Origin: Candidatus Woesearchaeota archaeon
GTDB taxonomy: Archaea; Nanobdellota; Nanobdellia; Woesearchaeales; 21-14-0-10-32-9
DNA: 6,566 nt
NCBI GenBank assembly: GCA_003560545.1
Contig: PWLK01000011.1
Location: 1-6,566, forward strand
Reading direction: 5' to 3'
Part shown: one piece after another, positions 1 to 5,480 of the stretch
How the letters are laid out: each line of letters begins with the position of its first letter
Numbering within the stretch: position 1 is the stretch's first letter
Notes under the pieces: generated by a model
Database searches by the model: none
What the model saw: the letters and a program-made list of their open reading frames with translations, nothing else
Told to the model about the DNA's origin: nothing
Translations under genes and position numbers: made by a program

Positions 1-113
1 CAAAAACAATTAACTACGATATGGTAAATAAATGTTGGGGCACCACAGCACAATTACATTAAAATATGTACATGGATAAAACCAATACTAAAAAACCACA
101 AGATATACTTTGT

Positions 114-329
114 TTATTTCTTCAGCATCTTCATAGCCAAAGGTATACTTAGCAATACAACCGCTCCAAGGTACACATACCATTCAATGCTAAGCACGAA
201 CAAGTGAAATCCTTCCCACGCAGTTACGAGGAACAGTGTGAACAAGAACACAACTAGTTTCACCATCTGGTAATCATGGAATTTCAGTTTCTTAAGGTTT
301 TTATCCATTTTTTTGCATAAGCCAAACAT
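114..329 (-). CDS. Small two-helix membrane protein, function unknown (71 aa)
   Basis: I cannot assign a function. The protein has a short basic, Lys-rich N-terminus (residues 5-16), a first hydrophobic helix around residues 22-38, an aromatic connecting segment with several Trp, Phe and Tyr residues (38-52), and a second hydrophobic helix around 50-68 ending in a Lys-rich tail. That arrangement suggests a small integral membrane protein of two helices with both ends on the positive, cytoplasmic side. The start at 329 is supported by a Shine-Dalgarno GAGGTG (342-337 on the minus strand) seven bases upstream; a later Met at residue 8 has no such site. From memory it resembles a family of 60-75 residue hypothetical proteins frequent in DPANN archaea, which I cannot verify here. 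It is divergently arranged with the flavin reductase. I am fairly sure the gene is real, and its role is unknown. Confidence 0.75.
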   Translation of the reverse strand: MFGLCKKMDKNLKKLKFHDYQMVKLVVFLFTLFLVTAWEGFHLFVLSIEWYVYLGAVVLLSIPLAMKMLKK

Positions 330-336
330 AAATTTT

Positions 337-342
337 CACCTC
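337..342 (-). promoter_or_regulatory. Ribosome binding site of the small membrane protein
   Basis: GAGGTG reads on the minus strand with seven bases to the ATG ending at 329. It is the strongest Shine-Dalgarno match in the window, and it decides for the 71-residue start over the internal Met8. Confidence 0.7.
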
Positions 343-366
343 AAAACAAATTATTGGTATTTCGAG

Positions 367-391
367 TTTAAAAATATATTCCTATTATAAA
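367..391 (-). promoter_or_regulatory. Candidate TATA region for the minus-strand small gene
   Basis: Read on the minus strand, this AT-rich stretch offers two archaeal TATA-like elements, TTTATAAT (391-384) and AATATATTTTTAAA (380-367). With the usual ~26-base spacing they would place the transcription start at about 361 or 347, giving a short leader that still includes the Shine-Dalgarno. Which one is used cannot be decided from the sequence. Confidence 0.35.
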
Positions 392-425
392 CATGTTAAA
401 GCCCTGTTTTGAAGTACAAGGGTTA

Positions 426-435
426 ATTATAAATA
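426..435 (+). promoter_or_regulatory. Candidate TATA box for the flavin reductase gene
   Basis: ATTATAAATA lies 35-44 bases before the start codon. The usual ~26-base spacing puts the transcript start near 456, just ahead of the ribosome binding site at 458-463, so the leader would be very short. An imperfect inverted repeat (CCCTGT at 402-407 against ACAAGGG at 416-422) lies immediately upstream and could be an operator, though the arms are short. Confidence 0.45.
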
Positions 436-457
436 AAAATTATTACTTCTTGTTAAA

Positions 458-463
458 AGGTGG
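458..463 (+). promoter_or_regulatory. Ribosome binding site of the flavin reductase
   Basis: AGGTGG is complementary to the 3' end of archaeal 16S rRNA and sits six bases before the ATG at 470, which supports that start. Confidence 0.65.
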
Positions 464-469
464 TATTTA

Positions 470-1045
470 ATGGCAAAAATAGCTATATTATTAGGATCTG
501 TAAGGGAAGGAAGACAAGGCATCAAGGCAGCAAGATTCATTAAAAATAAATTTGAAGAAAGAAAACACGAAATATTCCTCGCCGACCCATTAAAATACAA
601 GCTGCCCTTGCTAGAAAAAAAGTATGCCAAATACGAAGAAGACAAAGCCCCGGAAGCAATGAAAAAGCTTTCAAAAGAATTCAAAGAAGCAGACGGCTTC
701 ATCATCGTGACAGCGGAGTACAACCACGGACCGCCAGCAGCCTTGAAGAACATGCTAGACCATTTCGCCCAGGAATACTTTTTCAAGCCAAGCGCGATAT
801 CCAGTTATACAACAGGCTCATTCGGCGGAGTCAGGGCGGCGATACAGCTAAGAAGCATACTGGCAGAACTAGGAATGCCAACTATACCAACAATGTTCCC
901 TGTGCCCAAGATAAAAGAAGCGTTTGACGAGGACGGAAACCCGTTAGACGAGAATTATAATAGGCGAATAGAGAAATTCGTAAAAGAATTCGAGTGGTAC
1001 CTGGAAGCATTCGCGAACCAGAGAAAGAAAGGCACGCCTTACTAA
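470..1045 (+). CDS. NAD(P)H-dependent FMN reductase / quinone reductase family flavoprotein
   Basis: A 191-residue flavodoxin-fold protein of the NADPH-dependent FMN reductase family. These are cytoplasmic FMN-binding enzymes that pass hydride from NAD(P)H to flavins, quinones, chromate, azo compounds or similar acceptors. The N-terminal strand leads into the FMN phosphate loop (residues 9-17, pattern GSVREGRQG). The family motif TAEYNHG lies at 81-87, followed by PAALKNMLDHF (89-99). A second flavin-contacting loop, SFGGVRAA, is at 117-124. Length is normal for the family. The start is set by the Shine-Dalgarno at 458-463, and the gene ends in tandem stops (TAATAA, 1043-1048). A T-rich stretch and a fresh TATA box separate it from the pentose phosphate genes, so it is probably its own transcript. 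It could use the NADPH that the neighbouring operon makes, but that is inference from proximity. The physiological acceptor cannot be told from the sequence. Confidence 0.93.
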   Translation: MAKIAILLGSVREGRQGIKAARFIKNKFEERKHEIFLADPLKYKLPLLEKKYAKYEEDKAPEAMKKLSKEFKEADGFIIVTAEYNHGPPAALKNMLDHFAQEYFFKPSAISSYTTGSFGGVRAAIQLRSILAELGMPTIPTMFPVPKIKEAFDEDGNPLDENYNRRIEKFVKEFEWYLEAFANQRKKGTPY

Positions 1046-1048
1046 TAA

Positions 1049-1061
1049 TTCCTTTTCTTTT
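1049..1061 (+). terminator. T-rich candidate archaeal terminator after the flavin reductase
   Basis: A pyrimidine stretch with two runs of four Ts follows the tandem stop codons. Archaeal transcription commonly ends at such oligo-T stretches without a hairpin. The TATA box beginning at 1075 fits a transcript boundary here. Confidence 0.45.
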
Positions 1062-1074
1062 CGCGGTTCAAGGC

Positions 1075-1090
1075 AAAATATATAAAAAAA
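1075..1090 (+). promoter_or_regulatory. TATA box of the gnd-pgl-zwf operon
   Basis: AAAATATATAAAAAAA is the clearest TATA-like element before gnd. A start site about 26 bases downstream would be near 1105-1110, giving a leader of roughly 17-22 bases that contains the ribosome binding site at 1113-1119. Short symmetric sequences flank it: GGCAA (1072-1076) faces TTGCC (1097-1101), and the near-palindrome CTTGCCAAG lies at 1096-1104 by the expected start site. These might be an operator. Confidence 0.6.
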
Positions 1091-1112
1091 CAGGGCTTGC
1101 CAAGACGAGATA

Positions 1113-1119
1113 GGGGGTG
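1113..1119 (+). promoter_or_regulatory. Ribosome binding site deciding the gnd start
   Basis: GGGGGTG ends seven bases before ATG 1127. It contains the GGTG core seen before the other non-coupled genes here and rules out the longer TTG-initiated reading from 1097, which would begin upstream of this site and between promoter and leader. Confidence 0.7.
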
Positions 1120-1126
1120 TTTTATC

Positions 1127-2020
1127 ATGGAATTAGGAATTATCGGCCTTGGAAGAATGGGCTATAACATGGCCTTAAGGCTCAAAGAAGGAAACCATAA
1201 AGTTGTTGCTTTTAACAGGACCAAAGAAAAAGTTGACGAAATTGCAAAGGAAGGAGTAACTCCGGCTTATTCTTTGAAAGAACTCGCTGAAAAACTGGAA
1301 AAACCAAGAATAGTATGGTTGATGGTCCCTCATAAAGTAGTTGACTCAATGCTTGAAGAGCTTGAAAGCGTCCTAGAAAAAGGAGATATCATTGTGGACG
1401 GCGGAAACAGCAACTTCAACGAAACCGTGAAGCGAGGGGAAGAAATGGAAAAGAAAGGCTTCATATACATGGATGCCGGTGTCTCCGGAGGCACTGCTGC
1501 CGCGAAAACAGGTTATTGCATCATGGTAGGTGGCAACAAGGAAGCATACAAAAAAATGGTTCCTGCCCTGAAATCCATGGCTACAACGAACGGCTACGAA
1601 TACATAGGCCCCAGGGGGAGCGGGCACTACGTGAAAATGGTCCACAACGCCATCGAGTACGGTATCATGGAAGCCATGGGTGAAGGATTCCACTTATTAG
1701 AGAAAGGACCTTACAAAGACCTCAACATGCTAAAAATTGCAAGGCTTTGGAATAATGGCAGTATAATACGCTCGTTCTTAATGGAAATGGCAGTTAATGC
1801 TTTCGAGCACCACCCAGAATTGAAAGACGTCCCAGGCCATATTGACGATACAGGTGAAGGCAGGTGGGCCGTTGAAACTGCGATGAAGCACAGCGTTCCT
1901 TTCACTGTCAACACGCAAGCCCTTTTTTCAAGGTACAGGTCAAGGGAGAAAGAAACCCTTTCCAACAAGCTAGTGGCAGCTCTGCGTGATGAATTCGGAG
2001 GCCACGGATTCAAAAAATGA
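1127..2020 (+). CDS. gnd: 6-phosphogluconate dehydrogenase, decarboxylating, short (YqeC-like) form
   Basis: Catalyses oxidative decarboxylation of 6-phosphogluconate to ribulose-5-phosphate and CO2, the last step of the oxidative pentose phosphate pathway. At 297 residues from ATG 1127 it matches the short ~300-residue subfamily rather than the ~470-residue classical form. Visible features are the Rossmann loop GLGRMG (7-12), the cofactor-selecting FNRT (29-32), DGGNS (91-95), the substrate loop GVSGG (118-122), and the catalytic segment KMVHNAIEYG (170-179). The last supplies Lys170, Asn174 and Glu177, equivalent to Lys183, Asn187 and Glu190 of the sheep enzyme. The C-terminal substrate motif DDTGEGRWAVE is at 240-250 and FGGHGF is at 290-295. 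Asn-Arg-Thr after the second strand is the pattern of NADP-using enzymes; NAD-using relatives typically carry an acidic residue there. It opens a three-gene operon, and its TGA overlaps the pgl ATG by four bases. Confidence 0.95.
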   Translation: MELGIIGLGRMGYNMALRLKEGNHKVVAFNRTKEKVDEIAKEGVTPAYSLKELAEKLEKPRIVWLMVPHKVVDSMLEELESVLEKGDIIVDGGNSNFNETVKRGEEMEKKGFIYMDAGVSGGTAAAKTGYCIMVGGNKEAYKKMVPALKSMATTNGYEYIGPRGSGHYVKMVHNAIEYGIMEAMGEGFHLLEKGPYKDLNMLKIARLWNNGSIIRSFLMEMAVNAFEHHPELKDVPGHIDDTGEGRWAVETAMKHSVPFTVNTQALFSRYRSREKETLSNKLVAALRDEFGGHGFKK

Positions 2021-2703
2021 TAACATTATACGAAGAAGACAAGGACAAGCTTTCAGCCAAGGCAGCCAGTATAATACTGAACGAATTAGAAGTTCTTGCA
2101 AAAGAAAAAGAACAAGTAGTTCTTGGCTTGCCAGGGGGGAGAAGCGTAAAAAAAGTTTATGATGAATTCGCGAAGAGCAACAGCGATGCATGGAAGAAAA
2201 CACATATCTTCACAGTAGATGAAAGAGTTGCCCTTGCTGATTCTGATGAGAGGAATTCAAAGCTAATCAAAGAATCTTTCACGGATAAACTCATAGAGAA
2301 AGGATTAATCGGAGAAAAAAACCTGCATTTCCTTAAAGGAACAACTCAGGAACACTTCTCTGCTTACGGGGAAGAGCTCAAAATACTTGGCGGGTTTGAT
2401 ATAGTCTTGCTCGGAGTAGGAGAAGACGGGCATGTAGCTGCTCTTTACCCAGAGCATCCTGTGCTGGACAAAGAAAGCTCTTATGCCTACATGGAAGACT
2501 CGCCTAAGCCGCCCCCGAAAAGGATTACGGCAACTAAAGACCTAATATTGAACGCAGGATTGGTTGCTTTGTTCTTCATAGGTGAAGGAAAAAAAGAAGC
2601 GTACAAAGCATTCCTTGATGATTCCAAGGATTTTTATGACTGCCCTGCAAAGATAGGCTTTGAAGCAAACAAATTATTTGTTTTCACAGACATAAAAAAA
2701 TGA
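2017..2703 (+). CDS. pgl: 6-phosphogluconolactonase (Pgl/DevB family)
   Basis: Hydrolyses 6-phosphoglucono-1,5-lactone to 6-phosphogluconate, linking the Zwf and Gnd steps. The 228-residue length is typical of the Pgl/DevB family, which shares its fold with glucosamine-6-phosphate deaminases. Seen in order are the phosphate-binding GLPGGRS (37-43); FTVDER (65-70) followed by SDERNSKLIKESF (76-88), the usual DER...SN signature; GVGEDGHVAALYP (133-145), carrying the expected catalytic His139 next to Asp137; and SPKPPPKRIT (162-171). The SPKPPxRIT segment separates it from NagB deaminases. Its ATG overlaps the gnd stop (ATGA) and its own stop overlaps the zwf ATG in the same way. The nearest purine-rich site, GGAGG at 1997-2001, is rather far from the start, so translation probably depends on coupling with gnd. 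I am confident of the assignment. Confidence 0.94.
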   Translation: MITLYEEDKDKLSAKAASIILNELEVLAKEKEQVVLGLPGGRSVKKVYDEFAKSNSDAWKKTHIFTVDERVALADSDERNSKLIKESFTDKLIEKGLIGEKNLHFLKGTTQEHFSAYGEELKILGGFDIVLLGVGEDGHVAALYPEHPVLDKESSYAYMEDSPKPPPKRITATKDLILNAGLVALFFIGEGKKEAYKAFLDDSKDFYDCPAKIGFEANKLFVFTDIKK

Positions 2704-4025
2704 AAAAATACACAATAGTAATACTAGGAGGAACAGGGGACTTGGCCGTAGAAAAGCTAAGCCCTTCAATAAACAATATTGCTGAGAAAAAAGGAATAGA
2801 AATACTCTTGGTAGGTATTGGAAGAAGAATTTTTTCTGATAATGAATACAAGGCGATGCTTGAAAACAGCAAGTTCAGGTTTTCAAAAAAGGTAAATGTG
2901 AAGTATTACCAGGCAGGGTTTGACAACAAGAATTCTTTGAAAGACCTCCACGTATTTCTTGACAAAGAAGAAAAAGGAAAAAGCGATGGAAGAATATTCT
3001 ACCTGGCTACCAGCCACGTATTCTTCAAAAACATCCTGGAACAGCTAAGCAAGTGCTGCTTTCACAAAGAAGGAAAGATAAACAGGATAGTAATAGAAAA
3101 GCCATTCGGCGAAGACCTAAAATCTTATAACTCCCTGAACAGGCTTATAAGAAAACATTTCTCTGAAGAACAAATATACAGGGTCGACCACTACCTTGCA
3201 AAGGAAACTATTGAGAACATCTTAGTACTCAGGATGTCAAACCCGTTCCTTGAAAGAACATGGAATTCTGACTTCATAGAAAAAATAAACATAACAGTAG
3301 ACGAAAAAAAAGGCATAGGAAGAAGGATAGAATACTACGATAAAACAGGAGCGATACGGGACATGGTTCAAAACCATTTACTGCAAATATTGTCATTCAT
3401 CCTTATGAAACCTCCAAAAACCACCATCCCTGGAGATGTTCACGCAGAGAAAGCCAAAGCAATAAAAAAAGTTTATTTCACAGGAAAAGCATTCCTAGGA
3501 CAATACGAAGGCTACGCGGAAGAAGCAAGGAAAACAGGAAACCCAAATTCGAGAACGGAAACATTCGCAGAGCTAACATTGAAATCAAATGACAAGAACT
3601 GGAAAGGCACAACCATAAACCTGAGAACAGGAAAGAAACTAAAAAAGAAAGAAGCCAAGATAGAAATAATATACAAGAAAGAACCATGCTTATTGTACTG
3701 CAACATAGACACGAACCCTAACAAACTCGTATTAAACATCCAGCCAGAGCAAGACGTAGAGCTCTGCATCAACACCAAAACGCCAGGCTCAGAATTTGAA
3801 ATAACACACGAATCACTAGCTTTCTCACCAACAAAGAAATTTGACTCGGACGCCCCGCAGAACTACGAGTTATTACTATGGGAATGCATTAAAGGCAACA
3901 AAACATTGTTCATAAGCGACATAGAACTAAAAGAAGCATGGAAAACCGTTGACGACATAAGGCATAAGATAAAAAATAACAAGATAATAACCTACAAAGA
4001 AGGCAGCGAAGGCCCTTCAGCGTGA
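2700..4025 (+). CDS. zwf: Glucose-6-phosphate dehydrogenase, divergent and compact Zwf
   Basis: Oxidises glucose-6-phosphate to 6-phosphogluconolactone and reduces NAD(P), the committed step of the oxidative pentose phosphate pathway. Visible features are the nucleotide loop GGTGDLAVEKL (10-20); GIGRR (39-43), with arginines placed to hold an NADP phosphate; EKPFG (133-137, Lys134); the active-site segment RVDHYLAKE (161-169, His164, Lys168); AIRDMVQNHLLQ (218-229, catalytic His226); TETFAELTL (286-294); LRTGKKL (308-314); KTPG (360-363); and a C-terminal NYELLLWECIKGNKTLF (388-404). At 441 residues it is some 40-70 shorter than usual bacterial enzymes. Oddities: Ala167 replaces the Gly of DHYLGKE, and Ser-His (105-106) replaces the Pro-Pro that usually follows YLA. 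The substrate base and its partner are intact, so activity is likely. It starts within the pgl stop (ATGA) and has no Shine-Dalgarno of its own. Confidence 0.93.
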   Translation: MKKYTIVILGGTGDLAVEKLSPSINNIAEKKGIEILLVGIGRRIFSDNEYKAMLENSKFRFSKKVNVKYYQAGFDNKNSLKDLHVFLDKEEKGKSDGRIFYLATSHVFFKNILEQLSKCCFHKEGKINRIVIEKPFGEDLKSYNSLNRLIRKHFSEEQIYRVDHYLAKETIENILVLRMSNPFLERTWNSDFIEKINITVDEKKGIGRRIEYYDKTGAIRDMVQNHLLQILSFILMKPPKTTIPGDVHAEKAKAIKKVYFTGKAFLGQYEGYAEEARKTGNPNSRTETFAELTLKSNDKNWKGTTINLRTGKKLKKKEAKIEIIYKKEPCLLYCNIDTNPNKLVLNIQPEQDVELCINTKTPGSEFEITHESLAFSPTKKFDSDAPQNYELLLWECIKGNKTLFISDIELKEAWKTVDDIRHKIKNNKIITYKEGSEGPSA

Positions 4026-4039
4026 ATTCCAGCCAAAAC

Positions 4040-4047
4040 TTTTTAAA
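4040..4047 (+). promoter_or_regulatory. TATA box for a leaderless tyrS transcript
   Basis: TTTTTAAA, preceded by an A-rich BRE-like stretch (4035-4038), is centred 26 bases before ATG 4070. That is the distance at which archaeal transcription would begin on the start codon itself. No Shine-Dalgarno precedes ATG 4070, as expected for a leaderless message. The element begins 14 bases after the zwf stop. Confidence 0.6.
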
Positions 4048-4069
4048 CAACAATTCTTTTTCTCTTGGT

Positions 4070-5101
4070 ATGAAGCCAGATGAAAAGTTTTCCCTGATTA
4101 CAAGGGATTTGCAGGAAGTTGTAGGGGAAGAAAAAATCAGGGAGGTCCTGAAAGAAAGAGATCTTAAGATTTACTGGGGTACAGCTCCGACGGGGAAGCC
4201 TCATGTTGGTTACTTTGTGCCTATGCTTAAAATAGCTGATTTCCTTGAAGCCGGCTGCCATGTCACTATTCTTTTCGCGGATATGCATGCTTACCTGGAT
4301 AATATGAAAAGCACGTGGGACTTGCTTGAAAAAAGAACAAAGTATTATGAATTCATAATAAGGGAGATGCTGAAGCTCGTAGGCGTTCCCTTGGACAAAT
4401 TAAAGTTTGTTAAAGGTACTGATTTTCAGTTAAAGGAAAAATACTCGTTGGACATGTACAAGTTATCCGCGTTGGCTACGACCAGGGACACTCAGAAAGC
4501 CGGTGCAGAAGTCGTGAAGCAAATAGAAACGCCTAAGATGAGTGGGTTGTTATACCCAATACTTCAGGCTGTAGACGAGGAGCACTTAGGCGTGGACGCG
4601 CAGTTCGGCGGGGGGGACCAGAGAAAGATATTCATGTTTGCAAGGGAGTTCCTTCCCAGGATAGGCTACGAGAAACGAATTCATTTGATGAATCCTTTAG
4701 TGCCAGGCCTTGGCGAGTCAGGGAAGATGAGTGCTTCCGAGCCTAATTCCAAGATTGGTTTTGAGGATTCCGATGAGGTTATTGATAAGAAGATCAGGAA
4801 GGCGTATTCTGCTGATGGCGTAGTAGAAGGCAACGGGTTGCTTGCTATGGCTAAATACGTGTTGTTTAAGAACCTTGAAAGGGAGAAAAGAAGCTTCGTG
4901 GTGGAGAGGCCTGAGAAGTACGGGGGGAACATAGAGTTCAAGTCGTATGATGAACTCGAAAAATCCTTTAAAACCAAGGAATTATCGTCTATAGACCTGA
5001 AAGCAGGGGTTGCGGCGGAGCTAAAGCGGTTCCTTGCGCCTCTCAGGGAATCACAGGAGAAGAACATAAAGCTTTTAAAGGAAGCGTACCCTGAAGATTA
5101 A
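4070..5101 (+). CDS. tyrS: Tyrosyl-tRNA synthetase, archaeal/eukaryotic type
   Basis: Class I synthetase that activates tyrosine with ATP and charges tRNA-Tyr. From ATG 4070 it has 343 residues, close to the catalytic plus anticodon-binding core of archaeal and eukaryotic enzymes, with no C-terminal EMAP-like domain. Seen are YWGTAPTGK (35-43, with the tyrosine-pocket Tyr35); HVGY (45-48), the HIGH equivalent; ADMHAYLDN (70-78); KGTDFQL (115-121); QFGGGDQRK (178-186); and the KMSKS equivalent KMSAS (219-223). Compared from memory with human cytoplasmic TyrRS, the match is very strong from the N-terminus (PDEKFSLITRDLQEVVGEEK against [20 protein letters not shown]) through KMSAS. That alignment also supports the 4070 start. 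A GTG at 4022 overlapping the zwf stop (GTGA) would add 16 residues of low-complexity sequence spanning the TATA box; I reject it but cannot exclude it. Codon endings shift sharply from zwf. Confidence 0.95.
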   Translation: MKPDEKFSLITRDLQEVVGEEKIREVLKERDLKIYWGTAPTGKPHVGYFVPMLKIADFLEAGCHVTILFADMHAYLDNMKSTWDLLEKRTKYYEFIIREMLKLVGVPLDKLKFVKGTDFQLKEKYSLDMYKLSALATTRDTQKAGAEVVKQIETPKMSGLLYPILQAVDEEHLGVDAQFGGGDQRKIFMFAREFLPRIGYEKRIHLMNPLVPGLGESGKMSASEPNSKIGFEDSDEVIDKKIRKAYSADGVVEGNGLLAMAKYVLFKNLEREKRSFVVERPEKYGGNIEFKSYDELEKSFKTKELSSIDLKAGVAAELKRFLAPLRESQEKNIKLLKEAYPED

Positions 5102-5129
5102 CTGTATCCTCTGAAAGGGAAACAAAACC

Positions 5130-5137
5130 TTTAAATA
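5130..5137 (+). promoter_or_regulatory. TATA box of the PRC-barrel gene
   Basis: TTTAAATA, preceded by an A-rich BRE-like segment (5121-5127), lies 29 bases after the tyrS stop. The predicted start near 5159 leaves a leader of about 36 bases containing the ribosome binding site, so this gene is probably transcribed apart from tyrS. Confidence 0.55.
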
Positions 5138-5182
5138 TTAAATCCTACTATTGAATGGTTAATAGTTAATAATCATATTTGT

Positions 5183-5189
5183 GAGGGTG
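5183..5189 (+). promoter_or_regulatory. Ribosome binding site deciding the PRC-barrel start
   Basis: GAGGGTG ends five bases before ATG 5195. The alternative GTG at 5189 overlaps this site and would add only two residues, so ATG 5195 is preferred. Confidence 0.65.
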
Positions 5190-5194
5190 TGTTC

Positions 5195-5458
5195 ATGGCT
5201 GAAGAAGAAAAGAAATATTCAAAGCAATTGCTTGGGAAGACCGTTGTTTCAAAGACAGGGAAAAGGTTTGGAGACGTTGGGGATATAGTTTTCGAGACTA
5301 ATTCCGGGGAGTTAATCCATATTGTTCTTACGAATCCAACTCCGTATGCTAAGAAGCTCGAATTGGAGAAGACTAAGGATGGAGATCCTTTAATACCTTT
5401 CTCTGCGGTAATAGCCATGGGTGATTTCATGGTTGTAGCAGAAGAGGATATTATCTGA
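5195..5458 (+). CDS. PRC-barrel domain protein (87 aa)
   Basis: A single PRC-barrel domain fills the whole 87-residue protein after an acidic/basic N-terminal tail (residues 1-9). The domain shows LLGKTVVSKTGKRFGDVGDI at 12-31, the canonical opening with its Gly-rich turn, then ETNSGELIHIVL (34-45) and the closing strand PFSAVIAMGDFMVV (68-81). There is no membrane segment or signal peptide. PRC-barrels are small beta-barrel adaptor domains. Stand-alone archaeal members are widespread, and haloarchaeal ones (CdpB proteins) have been tied to the SepF/FtsZ division machinery, which makes a division or adaptor role possible here but unproven. It has its own TATA box and ribosome binding site and converges with the helicase gene 20 bases downstream. 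Confidence 0.9.
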   Translation: MAEEEKKYSKQLLGKTVVSKTGKRFGDVGDIVFETNSGELIHIVLTNPTPYAKKLELEKTKDGDPLIPFSAVIAMGDFMVVAEEDII

Positions 5459-5480
5459 TTTTTTTCTATCTTTTCTTTTT
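5459..5480 (+). terminator. Pyrimidine tract between convergent genes, likely terminator of the PRC-barrel gene
   Basis: Immediately after the TGA there are seven Ts, then TTTT and TTTTT runs separated by single or few bases, running into the helicase stop codon. Such T-runs end archaeal transcription on the plus strand. On the minus strand the same tract is A-rich, so it would not serve the helicase gene, whose own terminator is not evident. Confidence 0.5.

Noticed and set aside
1..62. Plus-strand frame open from the left edge to TAA at 60-62, a possible C-terminus of a gene outside the window.
   Set aside because: Only about 19 codons, with no recognisable motif, no T-rich stop after it and low complexity; an open frame of this length is expected by chance.
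402..422. Imperfect inverted repeat CCCTGT / ACAAGGG as a possible hairpin or riboswitch.
   Set aside because: The arms are short with a bulge, and it lies upstream of the likely transcript start, so it cannot be a leader RNA structure; mentioned only as a possible operator.
1097..1126. Ten-residue N-terminal extension of Gnd from a TTG codon.
   Set aside because: It would span the predicted transcription start and the Shine-Dalgarno; the Rossmann strand begins right after ATG 1127 and the extension is not part of the family.
1373..2203. Minus-strand open frames of 77-106 codons opposite gnd and pgl.
   Set aside because: They lie opposite clearly conserved genes and show no family motif or ribosome binding site.
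4022..4069. GTG-initiated 16-residue extension of TyrRS overlapping the zwf stop.
   Set aside because: The Asn/Ser-rich extension covers the TATA box and has no counterpart in the human enzyme as recalled. Kept only as an alternative.
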